A stretch of DNA of 64,000 nucleotides from Amycolatopsis sp. WAC 01376 (GTDB lineage Bacteria > Actinomycetota > Actinomycetes > Mycobacteriales > Pseudonocardiaceae): contig NZ_QHKL01000006.1 of assembly GCF_003947415.1 (NCBI RefSeq), positions 124,001 to 188,000 of the forward strand, written 5' to 3'. Numbering within the stretch: the stretch's first letter is position 1; each line of letters opens with the position of its first letter. The translations under genes were made by a program, and so were the position numbers. This document shows positions 38,055 to 46,749 of this stretch, one piece after another. The notes beneath the pieces were generated by a model. It was not told where the DNA came from. It saw only the letters and a program-made list of their open reading frames with translations, and did not search any database.

Positions 38055-38987
38055 ATGCAGAGGACGGCTTCCCGGACGGGGATCCTGGCGGCGCTCATGG
38101 GGCTCGCGGTGACGGCGCTGACCGCGGTCGCGAGTCCCGCTCACGCCGGACCGGTCCATCATCAGGCAGCGGCCGGCGCGCAGGCGGTGGCGGCCTACTG
38201 GACGCCCGAGCGGATGCGGTCGGCGGTGCCGATCGAGCAACTGGTCCAGGCCCCGCCCCTTTCGCTCAAGGACGTGGCGAAGGGGGAGAGCACGATCATC
38301 CAGAGCATCCCCAACGGCGGTGGCGCGTGGGCGGGGGCGGGCAAGGTCGTGCAGACCGCCGGCCGGGTGTTCTTCACCATGGGCGGGCGGAACGCGTCGT
38401 GCTCCGGTGACGCGGTCACCAGCGCGAACGGCAGCGTCGTGATCACCGCCGGGCACTGCGTGAAGTACCAGGGCGCCTGGCACACCAACTGGACCTTCGC
38501 GCCCGGCTACAACAACGGCAACACGCCCTACGGCACCTGGGCGGCGAAGAGCACGCTGACCACTCCCCAGTGGGAAGCGAGCGAGGACATGAACTACGAC
38601 ATCGGCGCGGCCGTGGTCAACCCGCTCAACGGGCAGAAGCTGACCGACGTCGTCGGCGCGCAGGGGATCGCGTTCAACCAGGCGCGCAACCAGTCGATGT
38701 ACACCTTCGGCTACCCGGCGGCGGCGCCGTACGACGGCTCGAAGCTGATCTACTGCAGCGGGAGCACGTTCACCGACTTCCTGCTCACCAAGGACCACGG
38801 GATGAACTGCAACATGACCGGTGGTTCGAGCGGCGGCCCGTGGTTCCTCAACTTCAGCGAGGCGACCGGCGCGGGCGTCCAGGCCTCGGTGAACAGCTTC
38901 GGCTACAACTTCCTGCCCGGCTACATGTTCGGCCCGTACTTCGGCACGGACGCGCAGAACCTCTACAACAAGGCGCAGGCCGCCTGA
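38055..38987 (+). CDS. Secreted trypsin-like serine peptidase
   Basis: The 310-residue protein starts with a signal peptide (SRTGILAALMGLAVTALTAV, cleavage near AHA-GP). The catalytic triad is visible: His in VVITAGHCVKY, Asp in MNYDIGAAVVNP, and Ser in MTGGSSGGPWFLNF. Cys pairs near the His and Ser motifs fit disulfides. It belongs to the V8/trypsin-like bacterial secreted group. A propeptide lies between the signal and the mature domain (VAAYWTPERMRSAVPIEQL). Substrate specificity is not predictable. It stands alone and is followed by a strong terminator. Confidence 0.88.
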   Translation: MQRTASRTGILAALMGLAVTALTAVASPAHAGPVHHQAAAGAQAVAAYWTPERMRSAVPIEQLVQAPPLSLKDVAKGESTIIQSIPNGGGAWAGAGKVVQTAGRVFFTMGGRNASCSGDAVTSANGSVVITAGHCVKYQGAWHTNWTFAPGYNNGNTPYGTWAAKSTLTTPQWEASEDMNYDIGAAVVNPLNGQKLTDVVGAQGIAFNQARNQSMYTFGYPAAAPYDGSKLIYCSGSTFTDFLLTKDHGMNCNMTGGSSGGPWFLNFSEATGAGVQASVNSFGYNFLPGYMFGPYFGTDAQNLYNKAQAA

Positions 38988-38994
38988 TCAACCC

Positions 38995-39040
38995 GCCGCC
39001 CGTCCACCTTTTGGGACTTTCGTCCCGGTGGGCGGGCGGC
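38995..39040 (+). terminator. Hairpin terminator after the serine peptidase gene
   Basis: GCCGCCCGTCCACC (38995-39008) pairs with GGTGGGCGGGCGGC (39027-39040) with one G-T wobble. An internal GGGAC/GTCCC stem and a short TTT follow. It begins eight bases after the peptidase stop. It is a normal GC-rich actinobacterial terminator, unlike the modular palindromes elsewhere. Confidence 0.85.
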
Positions 39041-39065
39041 TTTCGGCGCGGCATATCCTGGTCCG

Positions 39066-40457
39066 GTGAACTGGACAGTGGACGTTCCCGTCGACACGCT
39101 CCCCGAACTGCCTCCTCTGCCTCCCGAGCTGCGTGACCGGCTCGACGACGCGCTTTCCCGGCCCGCCGCGCAGCAGCCCGAATGGCCGGACGCCGAGCTG
39201 ACGAAACGCGTCCGCGGCGTGCTGGAGAGTGTGCCGCCGATCACCGTCCCCGCCGAGATCGACCGGCTCTCCGACCGGCTCGCCATGGTCGCCCGCGGCG
39301 AGGCGTTCCTGCTGCAGGGCGGTGACTGCGCGGAGACCTTCGAGTCGAACACCGAGCCGCACATCCGCGCCAACCTGCGCACCCTGCTGCAGATGGCCGT
39401 CGTCCTCACCTACGGCGCGAGCCTGCCGGTGGTGAAGGTCGGCCGGATCGCGGGCCAGTACGCGAAGCCGCGTTCGGCGTCCACCGACGCGCTCGGCCTG
39501 CCGGTGTACCGCGGCGACATCATCAACTCGCTCGTCGCCAAGCCCGAACTCCGCGTGCCCGACCCGGGCCGGATGATCCGCGCCTACGCCAACGCGGGCG
39601 CCGCGATGAACCTCGTCCGCGCCCTCACCGGCGCCGGCATGGCGGATCTGCACCAGGTGCACGACTGGAACAAGGACTTCGTGAAGTCCTCGCCCGCCAG
39701 CGAACGCTACGAGGCCCTGGCCGCGGAGATCGACCGCGGCCTGCGGTTCATGTCGGCCTGCGGCGTGACCGACTCCTCGCTCCAGTCCACCGAGATCTTC
39801 GCCAGCCACGAGGCGCTCCTGCTGGACTACGAGCGCTCCATGCTGCGGATGGACCGCGCGGACGCGGCGAACCCCAAGCTGTACAACCTGTCCTCGCACT
39901 TCCTGTGGGTCGGCGAGCGGACCAGGCAGCTCGACGGCGCGCACATCGCCTTCGCCGAACTGCTGGCCAACCCGATCGGCCTCAAGATCGGCCCGACGAC
40001 CACGCCCGAACAGGCCGTCGAATACGTCCGCCGCCTCGACCCGCGCAACGAGCCCGGCCGCCTGACGCTGATCGCCCGGATGGGCAACGGCAAGGTCCGC
40101 GAGGTGCTGCCCGCGATCGTCGAGAAGGTCGAGGCGTCCGGGCACAAGGTCATCTGGCAGTGCGACCCGATGCACGGCAACACGCACGAGGCTTCGACGG
40201 GCTACAAGACCCGGCACTTCGACCGGATCGTGGACGAGGTGCAGGGCTTCTTCGAGGTGCACCGCAAGCTCGGCACCTACCCGGGCGGCATCCACGTCGA
40301 GCTCACCGGCGAGGACGTCACCGAATGCCTCGGCGGCGCGCAGGAGATCTCGGATCTGGACCTCTCGGGCCGGTACGAGACCGCGTGCGACCCGCGCCTG
40401 AACACGCAGCAGTCGCTGGAGCTGGCGTTCCTGGTCGCGGAGATGCTGCGCGGCTGA
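39066..40457 (+). CDS. aroG: Class II DAHP synthase
   Basis: This enzyme starts the shikimate pathway from PEP and erythrose 4-phosphate. The 463-residue protein is class II (plant-like): LQGGDCAETFESN, RIAGQYAKPRSAST, WKCDP-like WQCDPMHGNTHEAS with metal and phosphate ligands, and GIHVELTGEDVTECLGGA. The GTG at 39066 is six bases after TATCCT (39054-39059), so the message is probably leaderless. Having aroG and the trp genes in one window gives both ends of the tryptophan route, although they are about 17 kb apart and not one operon. Confidence 0.96.
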   Translation: MNWTVDVPVDTLPELPPLPPELRDRLDDALSRPAAQQPEWPDAELTKRVRGVLESVPPITVPAEIDRLSDRLAMVARGEAFLLQGGDCAETFESNTEPHIRANLRTLLQMAVVLTYGASLPVVKVGRIAGQYAKPRSASTDALGLPVYRGDIINSLVAKPELRVPDPGRMIRAYANAGAAMNLVRALTGAGMADLHQVHDWNKDFVKSSPASERYEALAAEIDRGLRFMSACGVTDSSLQSTEIFASHEALLLDYERSMLRMDRADAANPKLYNLSSHFLWVGERTRQLDGAHIAFAELLANPIGLKIGPTTTPEQAVEYVRRLDPRNEPGRLTLIARMGNGKVREVLPAIVEKVEASGHKVIWQCDPMHGNTHEASTGYKTRHFDRIVDEVQGFFEVHRKLGTYPGGIHVELTGEDVTECLGGAQEISDLDLSGRYETACDPRLNTQQSLELAFLVAEMLRG

Positions 40458-40470
40458 CCGATCCACCGGA

Positions 40471-40525
40471 TGTCATGAAAGGGTCGTTCAGGACAAAAGA
40501 TGTCCTGAACGACCCTTTCATGACA
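40471..40525. repeat. Long palindromic element 8, perfect, between convergent genes
   Basis: Perfect 25-base arms flank AAAGA (40496-40500). The outer module is TGTCATGAAAGGGTCGTT and the inner module CAGGACA. It begins 13 bases after aroG and ends seven bases before the stop of the convergent wax-ester-synthase gene, so it can terminate both. The outer module starts with ATGAAA, like the element at 27861. Confidence 0.9.
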
Positions 40526-40532
40526 CTTGGCG

Positions 40533-41837
40533 CTAGGCAGTGTCCAGCAGCCTCGCAGCCGACTTGAGCACCCCGTCCCGCAGCGAACCCACGTCCGAAA
40601 CCGCCGCCCCGTTCGCCTGAAGTCCGATGTGGACGGAGTCGCGGTAGGTCGCCACCGCGATCCCGATCGCCTGCCGCGGCGCCAGCGGCACGAACGGGTA
40701 CACGCCGTGGAGTTTCGTGCCGTCGAGGGTGAGCCGGTTGGGCGGCACCGGCACCGTGGTGATCACGAGGTCGAACAGCAGCGGCGCGGCCAGTCCGGCG
40801 GCCTTGCTGCCGAGCCGGTGCAGCATCGGCGGCATCCGGTCGGCGAGCAGCGGGAACGCGCCGGGGCCGCGGGCCGGGCCCGCGGCCTTGTTCCGGCTCA
40901 TCTCGCGCTGGACGGCCAGCAGCCGCTCCAGCGGGTCGTCCAGGCCGACCGGCAGGTCGCAGAGGTAGCCGGACAGCTTGTTCCCGCCGAGTTGCTCGGC
41001 GGACCGCCCGCGCACGCTGACCGGGATGAGCGCCCGCAGCGTCCGGTCGTCGGCGCGCTGGCCGAGGTTGATCATCCATTCGCGCAGCGCGCCGCTGAGG
41101 ATCGCCAGCACGACGTCGTTGGCCGTCCCGCCGTGGGCCCGGCGGATCCGCCGGATCTCGGTGGTGTCCAGCCGGACGAGGCCGAGCCGTCGTTCGGTCG
41201 ACGGCGGAGCGCTGATCGGCGACAGCGGCGAACGAGTCGCGCGGACGACCGAAGAGGCGATCCCGGCCTGGGCCAGTGTCGAGCCGACGGCTTCCTTGAC
41301 AGCGTCCACAGGGGAGCGACGCGTGGGCGGTGCGGAGCCGCTGTGCGGACGCCTCGTCGCGCGTGGGACCTCGTCGAGCAGGCCCGCGGCGACGCCGTAC
41401 GCGCCGGCCCCGTCGGTGAGCGCGTGGTGCAGTTTCAGCAGCAACGCGAACTCGCCGTCCGGCAGGCCGGTGACGAGATGCAAGTCCCACAAGGGTTTTC
41501 CGGTGTCGAGCGGCCGTCCCATCCAGCGCGACGCGTAGGCGGAGAGCGGGTCCGGTTCGTACAGGGAACTCAGGTGGTGATGTGAAATATGTTCACTGGC
41601 AACGAAATCCGGGTCCTCGGCCCAGGTCGCGGCGCCGGGCGGGAACAGCGCGGCGCGAGGGCGCTGACGCAGCTTCGGGAGCCGTTCCGCCCGCTCGGCG
41701 AGCAGCGTGGTCAGCTTACGCGCGTGCACCTGCCCGTGCGGGCGGAACGTGGCCACCGCGCCCATGTGCATAGGTGTCGTTTCGCTTTCCAGGCAAAGGA
41801 AAGCGACATCGAGTGCGCTCAGCTGAGGGCCTGACAT
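40533..41837 (-). CDS. Wax ester synthase / diacylglycerol acyltransferase
   Basis: The 434-residue protein is a bacterial WS/DGAT that makes triacylglycerol or wax esters. The active site HHALTDG is in LLLKLHHALTDGAG near residue 130, the PLW motif is GKPLWDLHL, and the ND motif is TANDVVLAILSG. The closing domain has FDLVITTVPVPPNRLTL. ATG at 41837 follows AGAAAGG; an upstream ATG at 41879 would add 14 residues unlike the family. It fits storage-lipid formation, common in Amycolatopsis relatives. Convergent with aroG. Confidence 0.9.
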   Translation of the reverse strand: MSGPQLSALDVAFLCLESETTPMHMGAVATFRPHGQVHARKLTTLLAERAERLPKLRQRPRAALFPPGAATWAEDPDFVASEHISHHHLSSLYEPDPLSAYASRWMGRPLDTGKPLWDLHLVTGLPDGEFALLLKLHHALTDGAGAYGVAAGLLDEVPRATRRPHSGSAPPTRRSPVDAVKEAVGSTLAQAGIASSVVRATRSPLSPISAPPSTERRLGLVRLDTTEIRRIRRAHGGTANDVVLAILSGALREWMINLGQRADDRTLRALIPVSVRGRSAEQLGGNKLSGYLCDLPVGLDDPLERLLAVQREMSRNKAAGPARGPGAFPLLADRMPPMLHRLGSKAAGLAAPLLFDLVITTVPVPPNRLTLDGTKLHGVYPFVPLAPRQAIGIAVATYRDSVHIGLQANGAAVSDVGSLRDGVLKSAARLLDTA

Positions 41838-42058
41838 CAGTGACCTTTCTCGGTTCTCCGGCGATGGGCACAACTGCATCAGCCTGACATGACGGGCGGG
41901 TGGTCGTCATGTTTCCTCGGCGCTAATTACCGTCGGTTTCACTCGAACGATGGGATCGCGTTCGGACATGGACCACGGCTCTGCGGCAGATGGTGGACAG
42001 TGCGTCCCGGGGTAACTCGTTAGCGGATCATCGGAGGAAACCGGCAGACTGCACCACC

Positions 42059-42568
42059 ATGACCGACGAACCCAAGCGCCCCGAACCGCCGCTCACCGGC
42101 GACGAGCGCACCCAGCTGAACGGCTTCCTCGACTTCCTCCGCGCGACGGTCGTGTGGAAGTGCTCGGGCCTCACCGACGAGCAGGCCCGGCGGCCGCTCG
42201 TCCCCAGCGAACTGACCACCGTCGCCGGTCTGCTCGGCCACCTGACCCTCGTCGAGCAGTACTGGTTCACCGTCGTGCTCAACGGGCAGGAAGACGTCTG
42301 GAAGGAGGCACTGGAGGTCGATCCGGACGCCGAATTCCGGGTCGCCATGCAGACCCCGATCGACCAGCTGATCGCCGCCTACGAGGCCGAGTGCGAACGC
42401 AGCCGCAAGGTCGTCGCCGGGATGGGGCTGGACGACGTGGTCCCCTTCCGCGACGATCGCCAGGTCAACGTCCGGTTCGTGGTCGCGCACATGATCGAGG
42501 AGACCGGCAGGCACGCCGGCCACCTCGACCTGTTGCGCGAGCTGACCGACGGTCTCACCGGGGAGTGA
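42059..42568 (+). CDS. DinB family (DUF664) protein
   Basis: The 169-residue four-helix protein has DERTQLNGFLDFLRATVVWK, TTVAGLLGHLTLVEQYWF with the first metal His, and HMIEETGRHAGHLDLLREL with the last two. This is the DinB/mycothiol-transferase-like pattern, with three His binding a metal. In actinobacteria such proteins often use mycothiol, but the substrate here is unknown. ATG at 42059 is chosen for MTDEPKRPEPPLTGDER. It is convergent with the DUF1295 gene and overlaps it by 14 bases at their 3' ends. Confidence 0.85.
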   Translation: MTDEPKRPEPPLTGDERTQLNGFLDFLRATVVWKCSGLTDEQARRPLVPSELTTVAGLLGHLTLVEQYWFTVVLNGQEDVWKEALEVDPDAEFRVAMQTPIDQLIAAYEAECERSRKVVAGMGLDDVVPFRDDRQVNVRFVVAHMIEETGRHAGHLDLLRELTDGLTGE

Positions 42569-43340
42569 CGCGGCGAGGGGGCAGCGGGAAGAACCCGCTG
42601 GTCCGCTCGACGTACGTCGCGTATCCCGGCCGGGAACGCCGCAAACCCTTCTCCAGCAAAGGTTTTCCGGTGCCCTTGGCCAGGGTGTACGTCATCGCGA
42701 TCGGCGACAGGATCGTCGCCGCCCCCACCCAGCTCGAACACGCCAACAGGTACAGGCCCCACCACACGCAAGCGTCACCGAAGTAGTTGGGATGCCGCGT
42801 GTAGCGCCACAGCCCGCTGTCGAGCACCTTCCCCTTGTTGTCCGGGTCGGCCTTGAAGCGGCGCAACTGCTCGTCGCCGATCGCCTCGAATCCGAAGCCG
42901 ACCAGCCACACCGCGACACCGAGCCACGCCGCCGGCCCGAACGAGTCGCCGTACATCGCGAACTGGACCGGTAGCGAGACGAACCAGAGCACCACGGCCT
43001 GGAGCAGGTACACGCGGACGAAGAGCTTGAGCGCCGGATTCGGGCCGGCGTTTTCCGCCATTCGCACGTAACGCGGGTCTTCGGGCAGTTCGTGGTTGCG
43101 CAGGTGGAGGTGGACGCCGAGGCGCACACCCCAGATCGTGGTCAGCAGCGCGGCGACCACGCGCAGCGCCACCGAGCCGTCCCCGAGCGGGGCCGCCACC
43201 AGCGCCACGAGCGCGAAGCCCGGCCCCCAGAACGTGTCGACAGTGTCGTACCGCTTGCGCCACCGCGCGACGGCGAAGGTGACGACGAAGGCCACGAGAG
43301 TCGCTCCCGCCGTCACCGCGAGGGTCCCGCCGAGGGGCAT
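42555..43340 (-). CDS. DUF1295 membrane protein (steroid 5-alpha-reductase-like)
   Basis: The 261-residue polytopic protein has the DUF1295 C-terminal motif GLWRYTRHPNYFGDACVWWGLYL, like isoprenylcysteine methyltransferases and steroid reductases. It has about seven hydrophobic segments, including LAVTAGATLVAFVVTFAVAR. ATG at 43340 shares one base with the TGA of the fatty-acid methyltransferase gene (TGATG), so they are coupled. In Mycobacterium tuberculosis the equivalent gene sits beside sigK and ufaA1 (Rv0446c). The reaction is unknown; reduction of a lipid intermediate is plausible. Confidence 0.88.
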   Translation of the reverse strand: MPLGGTLAVTAGATLVAFVVTFAVARWRKRYDTVDTFWGPGFALVALVAAPLGDGSVALRVVAALLTTIWGVRLGVHLHLRNHELPEDPRYVRMAENAGPNPALKLFVRVYLLQAVVLWFVSLPVQFAMYGDSFGPAAWLGVAVWLVGFGFEAIGDEQLRRFKADPDNKGKVLDSGLWRYTRHPNYFGDACVWWGLYLLACSSWVGAATILSPIAMTYTLAKGTGKPLLEKGLRRSRPGYATYVERTSGFFPLPPRRVTPR

Positions 43341-44650
43341 CAGGACCACTCCCGGGTGGCGGGCAGGCCGCTCAGGCCTTCGCCGGACGGGCGGACCGCG
43401 AGGATCTGGTCGACGCCCATCCGGTTCTCCTCGAACGCGAGCGCCCCGCCGACCAGGTACAGCCGCCAGACCCGCGCACCGGACTCACCGATCAGCGCGA
43501 CGACGTCGTCCCAGTTGCCTTCCAGGGTCTTCTCCCATGCCCGGACCGTACGCACGTAGTGCTCGCGCAGGGCGTGGACGTCGCGGATCTCGAACCCGGC
43601 GGTCTCCAGCTGCCCGAGCGTGCGGCTCAACGGCCGCATCGTCATGTCGGGGGCGATGTAGCGCTCGATGAACGCGCCGCCGCCGGGGGCCACCGTGCCG
43701 CGGGACATCTGCTGCAGGACCAGCCGTCCGGTGGGCTTGAGCATCCGGAACAGCGTCCGCGTGTACTCGGGGTAGTTCTCCTCGCCGACGTGTTCACCCA
43801 TCTCGATGGACGCGACGGCGTCGAACGGCTGGTCGGCCGACCCGAGGTACGTTTTCCCGCCGAGGGTCCGTGTGCACAGCTCGCGATAGTCCTGCCGCCG
43901 GACCTCGACCCGTTCCTCCAGGTCGTGCTGGGCGAGCCGGCCGCGGACGTGTTGCCGCTGCTCCGCCGAAAGCGTGATCCCGACGGCGTGCACGCCGTGG
44001 TGTTTCGCGGCGTGCACCAGGAGCGAGCCCCAGCCGCAGCCGACGTCGAGCAGCCGCATGCCGGGCCGCAGGCCGAGCTTCCGGCAGACCAGCTCGAGTT
44101 TGTCCCATTGGGCCTGCTCGACGTCGTAGCCGTCCTCGTCGGAGGTCCAGTAGCCGGACGAGTAGGCCATCGATTCGTCGAGCAGCAGCTGGTAGAAGGC
44201 GTTGCCCAGGTCGTAGTGATGCGCGATCGCGGACTTGTCGCGGAGCAGCGTGTGCAGTTTGCCGGACAGCCGGGCCTCCTCGGCGGGCGGCTTGGGCGGC
44301 GGCCCGACGACGCCGAGGCGCACCGCGATCCGCAGCGCTTCGGCCCATTCGCGCGGGCCCAGCCTGGCGCCGCGCAGGGCACCCGATCGGGTCAGTGCCC
44401 AGATCCGGCGGAATCCGTCGGCGAGGTCGCCTTCGACATCGAGATCACCGGAGACGTAGGCCCTCGCCAGCCCCAATTCGCCGGGGGCGTAGAGGAGACG
44501 GCGCAGCGCGCGCCGGTTCCGGAGTACCACTGTCGGGGCATCCGGCGGACCGGCGCGTACGCCATCCCAGGTACGGAGACCGACCGGCAGGGAGCAACCG
44601 AGGAGCCGCTCGACGAACGGGGCTAGGCGGGACGCGGGACTGTTCGGCAT
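43340..44650 (-). CDS. ufaA1: Cyclopropane-fatty-acid-synthase family methyltransferase (UfaA1-like)
   Basis: The 436-residue SAM enzyme adds a methyl or methylene to an unsaturated acyl chain. AIAHHYDLGNAFYQLLLDES and YSSGYW open the domain. LLDVGCGWGSLLVHAAKHHG binds SAM, and SIEMGEHVGEENYPEYTRTL carries the catalytic region. It resembles UfaA1 of the mycobacterial sigK locus. ATG at 44650 (MPNSP) is preferred: the earlier ATG at 44659 overlaps the -10 of a SigK-like promoter, whose start would be at 44650. A longer upstream frame is not credible. Product: cyclopropane or branched fatty acid. Confidence 0.88.
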   Translation of the reverse strand: MPNSPASRLAPFVERLLGCSLPVGLRTWDGVRAGPPDAPTVVLRNRRALRRLLYAPGELGLARAYVSGDLDVEGDLADGFRRIWALTRSGALRGARLGPREWAEALRIAVRLGVVGPPPKPPAEEARLSGKLHTLLRDKSAIAHHYDLGNAFYQLLLDESMAYSSGYWTSDEDGYDVEQAQWDKLELVCRKLGLRPGMRLLDVGCGWGSLLVHAAKHHGVHAVGITLSAEQRQHVRGRLAQHDLEERVEVRRQDYRELCTRTLGGKTYLGSADQPFDAVASIEMGEHVGEENYPEYTRTLFRMLKPTGRLVLQQMSRGTVAPGGGAFIERYIAPDMTMRPLSRTLGQLETAGFEIRDVHALREHYVRTVRAWEKTLEGNWDDVVALIGESGARVWRLYLVGGALAFEENRMGVDQILAVRPSGEGLSGLPATREWS

Positions 44651-44746
44651 AGTCGTCATTCGCTCCCGGACCGGAAAGGGATGGGTCGGATGTGGCACCG
44701 GTTCACGCGATCCAATCCTCGCCCGAGCCGGCTCCGAATGCCTCAT
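44651..44746. promoter_or_regulatory. Bidirectional SigK-like promoter
   Basis: Toward ufaA1: CCATCC (44679-44684), 15 bases, GCGAAT (44658-44663), seven bases, then ATG at 44650. Toward the FAD oxidoreductase: CAATCC (44713-44718), 15 bases, CCGAAT (44734-44739), seven bases, then GTG at 44747. Both match the mycobacterial SigK pattern CCATCC/CCGAAT as I recall it, and the two geometries are identical. Both messages would be leaderless. As sigK lies in the right-hand operon, this predicts autoregulation. Spacer length should be checked against the published consensus. Confidence 0.75.
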
Positions 44747-46015
44747 GTGCACACCAAGGGTCAACGCATCGGAGTCATCGGCAGCGGCGTCGCCGGTCTC
44801 ACTGCGGCCTATCTGCTCCAACGCCGCTACGAAGTGCTGCTGTTCGAAGCCGACGACAGGCTGGGCGGGCACGCGCACACCCACGACGTCCCGAGCGCGC
44901 ACGGCGGCACCGTCGGCGTCGACTCCGGATTCATCGTGCACAACGAGCGCACGTATCCGAACCTGCTGCGCCTGTTCGCCGAACTGGGCGTCGCCACCCG
45001 CGACGCGGAGATGTCGATGAGCATCCGCTGCGACGGCTGCGGCCTCCAATACGCCGGGGCGAAGGGCATGAAGGGCCTCTTCGCCCAGCCGCGCAACGTC
45101 ACCCGAGGGCGTTATCTGCGGATGCTCGCCGACGTCAAACGCTTCCATCGGCACGCGAAGCGCGTCCTCGAAGCGCCCGAGGCCGGAGACGTCACGCTCG
45201 GCGCGTTCCTCGCGATCGGCGGGTACTCGAAGTACTTCGTCGACCACTTCATGCTCCCGGTCGTCTCGACCGTCTGGTCGGCCGACCGGACCGACACGCT
45301 CCGCTACCCGGCGCGCTATCTGTTCGAGTTCCTGCGCAACCACGGGATGCTGTCGGTCGGCGGGTCCCCGCGCTGGCGCACCGTCGACGGCGGCTCCCGC
45401 GAGTACGTCGAGCGGGCCGCCAAGCAGCTGACCGCGGTCCACTTGTCGACGCCGGTCCGCTCGGTCAAGCGCACCGCGCGAGGGATCGAGGTCCGCGACG
45501 ACGCCGACACGCGGCACAAGCTCGACAAGGTCGTCCTGGCCACGCACGCGGACCAGGCGCTGAAGCTGCTCACGTCGCCGACCGAGGCCGAACGTGCCGT
45601 CCTCGGCTCGTTCCGGTACTCCAGCAACGAGGCGTGGCTGCACACCGACACCGGCGTGCTCCCGACGGCGGAATCGGCGCGGGCGGGCTGGAACTACGCC
45701 ACCCCGTTCTGCGGCGCCGGCCACGGCGCGGTCCAGGTGTCCTACGACATGAACCGCCTGATGCGGCTCGACGAGCCCACCGGGTACGTCGTCACCCTCA
45801 ACCCCAGCACCGCCCCCGACACCGGTTCGGTGCTGGCCAAGATGACCTACGAACACCCCGTCTACACGCCGGAATCCGTGGCCGCCCAGCGTCGGCTTCC
45901 CGAACTCGGCGACGACGTGGTCGCCTTCGCCGGGGCGTATCACGGCTGGGGATTCCACGAGGACGGCTGCGCTTCCGGTGTCCGCGCGGCCGAGAATTTC
46001 GGGGTGCGCTGGTGA
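44747..46015 (+). CDS. FAD-dependent amine-oxidase-type oxidoreductase
   Basis: The 422-residue protein opens with the FAD site GVIGSGVAGLTAAYLLQRR and EADDRLGGHAHTH, then has a Pro/Trp-rich substrate region (FMLPVVSTVWSADRTDTLRY) and YSSNEAWLHTDTGVLP. It matches the flavoprotein of the mycobacterial sigK locus (Rv0449c type). It probably desaturates or oxidises a lipid with the neighbouring methyltransferase. GTG at 44747 is chosen from the SigK promoter geometry; ATG at 44738 is an alternative, nine bases earlier. Overlaps the DUF1365 gene by GTGA. Confidence 0.85.
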   Translation: MHTKGQRIGVIGSGVAGLTAAYLLQRRYEVLLFEADDRLGGHAHTHDVPSAHGGTVGVDSGFIVHNERTYPNLLRLFAELGVATRDAEMSMSIRCDGCGLQYAGAKGMKGLFAQPRNVTRGRYLRMLADVKRFHRHAKRVLEAPEAGDVTLGAFLAIGGYSKYFVDHFMLPVVSTVWSADRTDTLRYPARYLFEFLRNHGMLSVGGSPRWRTVDGGSREYVERAAKQLTAVHLSTPVRSVKRTARGIEVRDDADTRHKLDKVVLATHADQALKLLTSPTEAERAVLGSFRYSSNEAWLHTDTGVLPTAESARAGWNYATPFCGAGHGAVQVSYDMNRLMRLDEPTGYVVTLNPSTAPDTGSVLAKMTYEHPVYTPESVAAQRRLPELGDDVVAFAGAYHGWGFHEDGCASGVRAAENFGVRW

Positions 46016-46749
46016 CCGTCATGGCCGTGCTCTACGACTCCACGGTGGCGCATGTCCGGCGCCTCGATCCGCCGCTCTCGTTCGCCCATCGCGTCTATCT
46101 GTGGTTCGTCGATCTCGACGTGCCGCCGAAGCTACCGTGGTGGTTGCGCCCCTTCGCCCGCTTCGACTCACGAGACCACTTCGCGCCCGAGGACGCCTCC
46201 AGCATCCGGTCCAAATTGGACCGTTGGCTCGCGGCTCGCGACGTCGACCTCCACGGCGGCCGGGTGCTGATGCTCGCCGGCGCGCGGATGTTCGGCCACA
46301 ACTTCAACCCCGTCACCTTGTACTGGTGCCACCGGCCGGACGGGGAACTCGAATGCGTTGTCGCCGAGGTCCACAACACCTACGGCGGTCGGCACGCGTA
46401 CCTCCTACGCCCCGACGAGTCCGGGAACGCCTTCGCGGACAAGGAGTTCTACGTCTCGCCGTTCCAGTCGATGGACGGCGAGTACCGGATGGAGGTGCCA
46501 AGGCCGGAATCGCTGCTCTCGGTCAAGATCGCCCTCCGGCAGGGCGGGAAGACGCCGTTGACGGCGTCGCTGCGCGGGGTGCGGCGACCGGCCACCGCCA
46601 AGTGGCTGGCGCATATGCTGCTCACCCGTCCGCTCATGCCGCACCGGGTCTCCGCGCTGATCCGGCGGCACGGGATCACACTGTGGTGGAAGAAGGCGCC
46701 GATCGCCCGGCGGACGCCGCAGACGGCCGGAGGCACGCTTGATGGATGA
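46012..46749 (+). CDS. DUF1365 family protein
   Basis: The 245-residue protein matches DUF1365: LYDSTVAHVRRLDPPLSFAH at the start, MFGHNFNPVTLYWCHRPDGE near residue 90, and KEFYVSPFQSMDGEYRM near 140. The family is always beside FAD oxidoreductases and fatty-acid methyltransferases, which suggests that the three act on one lipid. GTG at 46012 overlaps the previous stop; ATG at 46021 is possible. It overlaps sigK by eight bases. The catalytic residues are not established. Confidence 0.88.
   Translation: MTVMAVLYDSTVAHVRRLDPPLSFAHRVYLWFVDLDVPPKLPWWLRPFARFDSRDHFAPEDASSIRSKLDRWLAARDVDLHGGRVLMLAGARMFGHNFNPVTLYWCHRPDGELECVVAEVHNTYGGRHAYLLRPDESGNAFADKEFYVSPFQSMDGEYRMEVPRPESLLSVKIALRQGGKTPLTASLRGVRRPATAKWLAHMLLTRPLMPHRVSALIRRHGITLWWKKAPIARRTPQTAGGTLDG

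Noticed and set aside
44660..45958. An N-terminal extension giving an 872-residue methyltransferase
   Set aside because: The extra region runs antisense to the FAD oxidoreductase and resembles no domain. The methyltransferase domain starts near 44650, supported by the promoter geometry.
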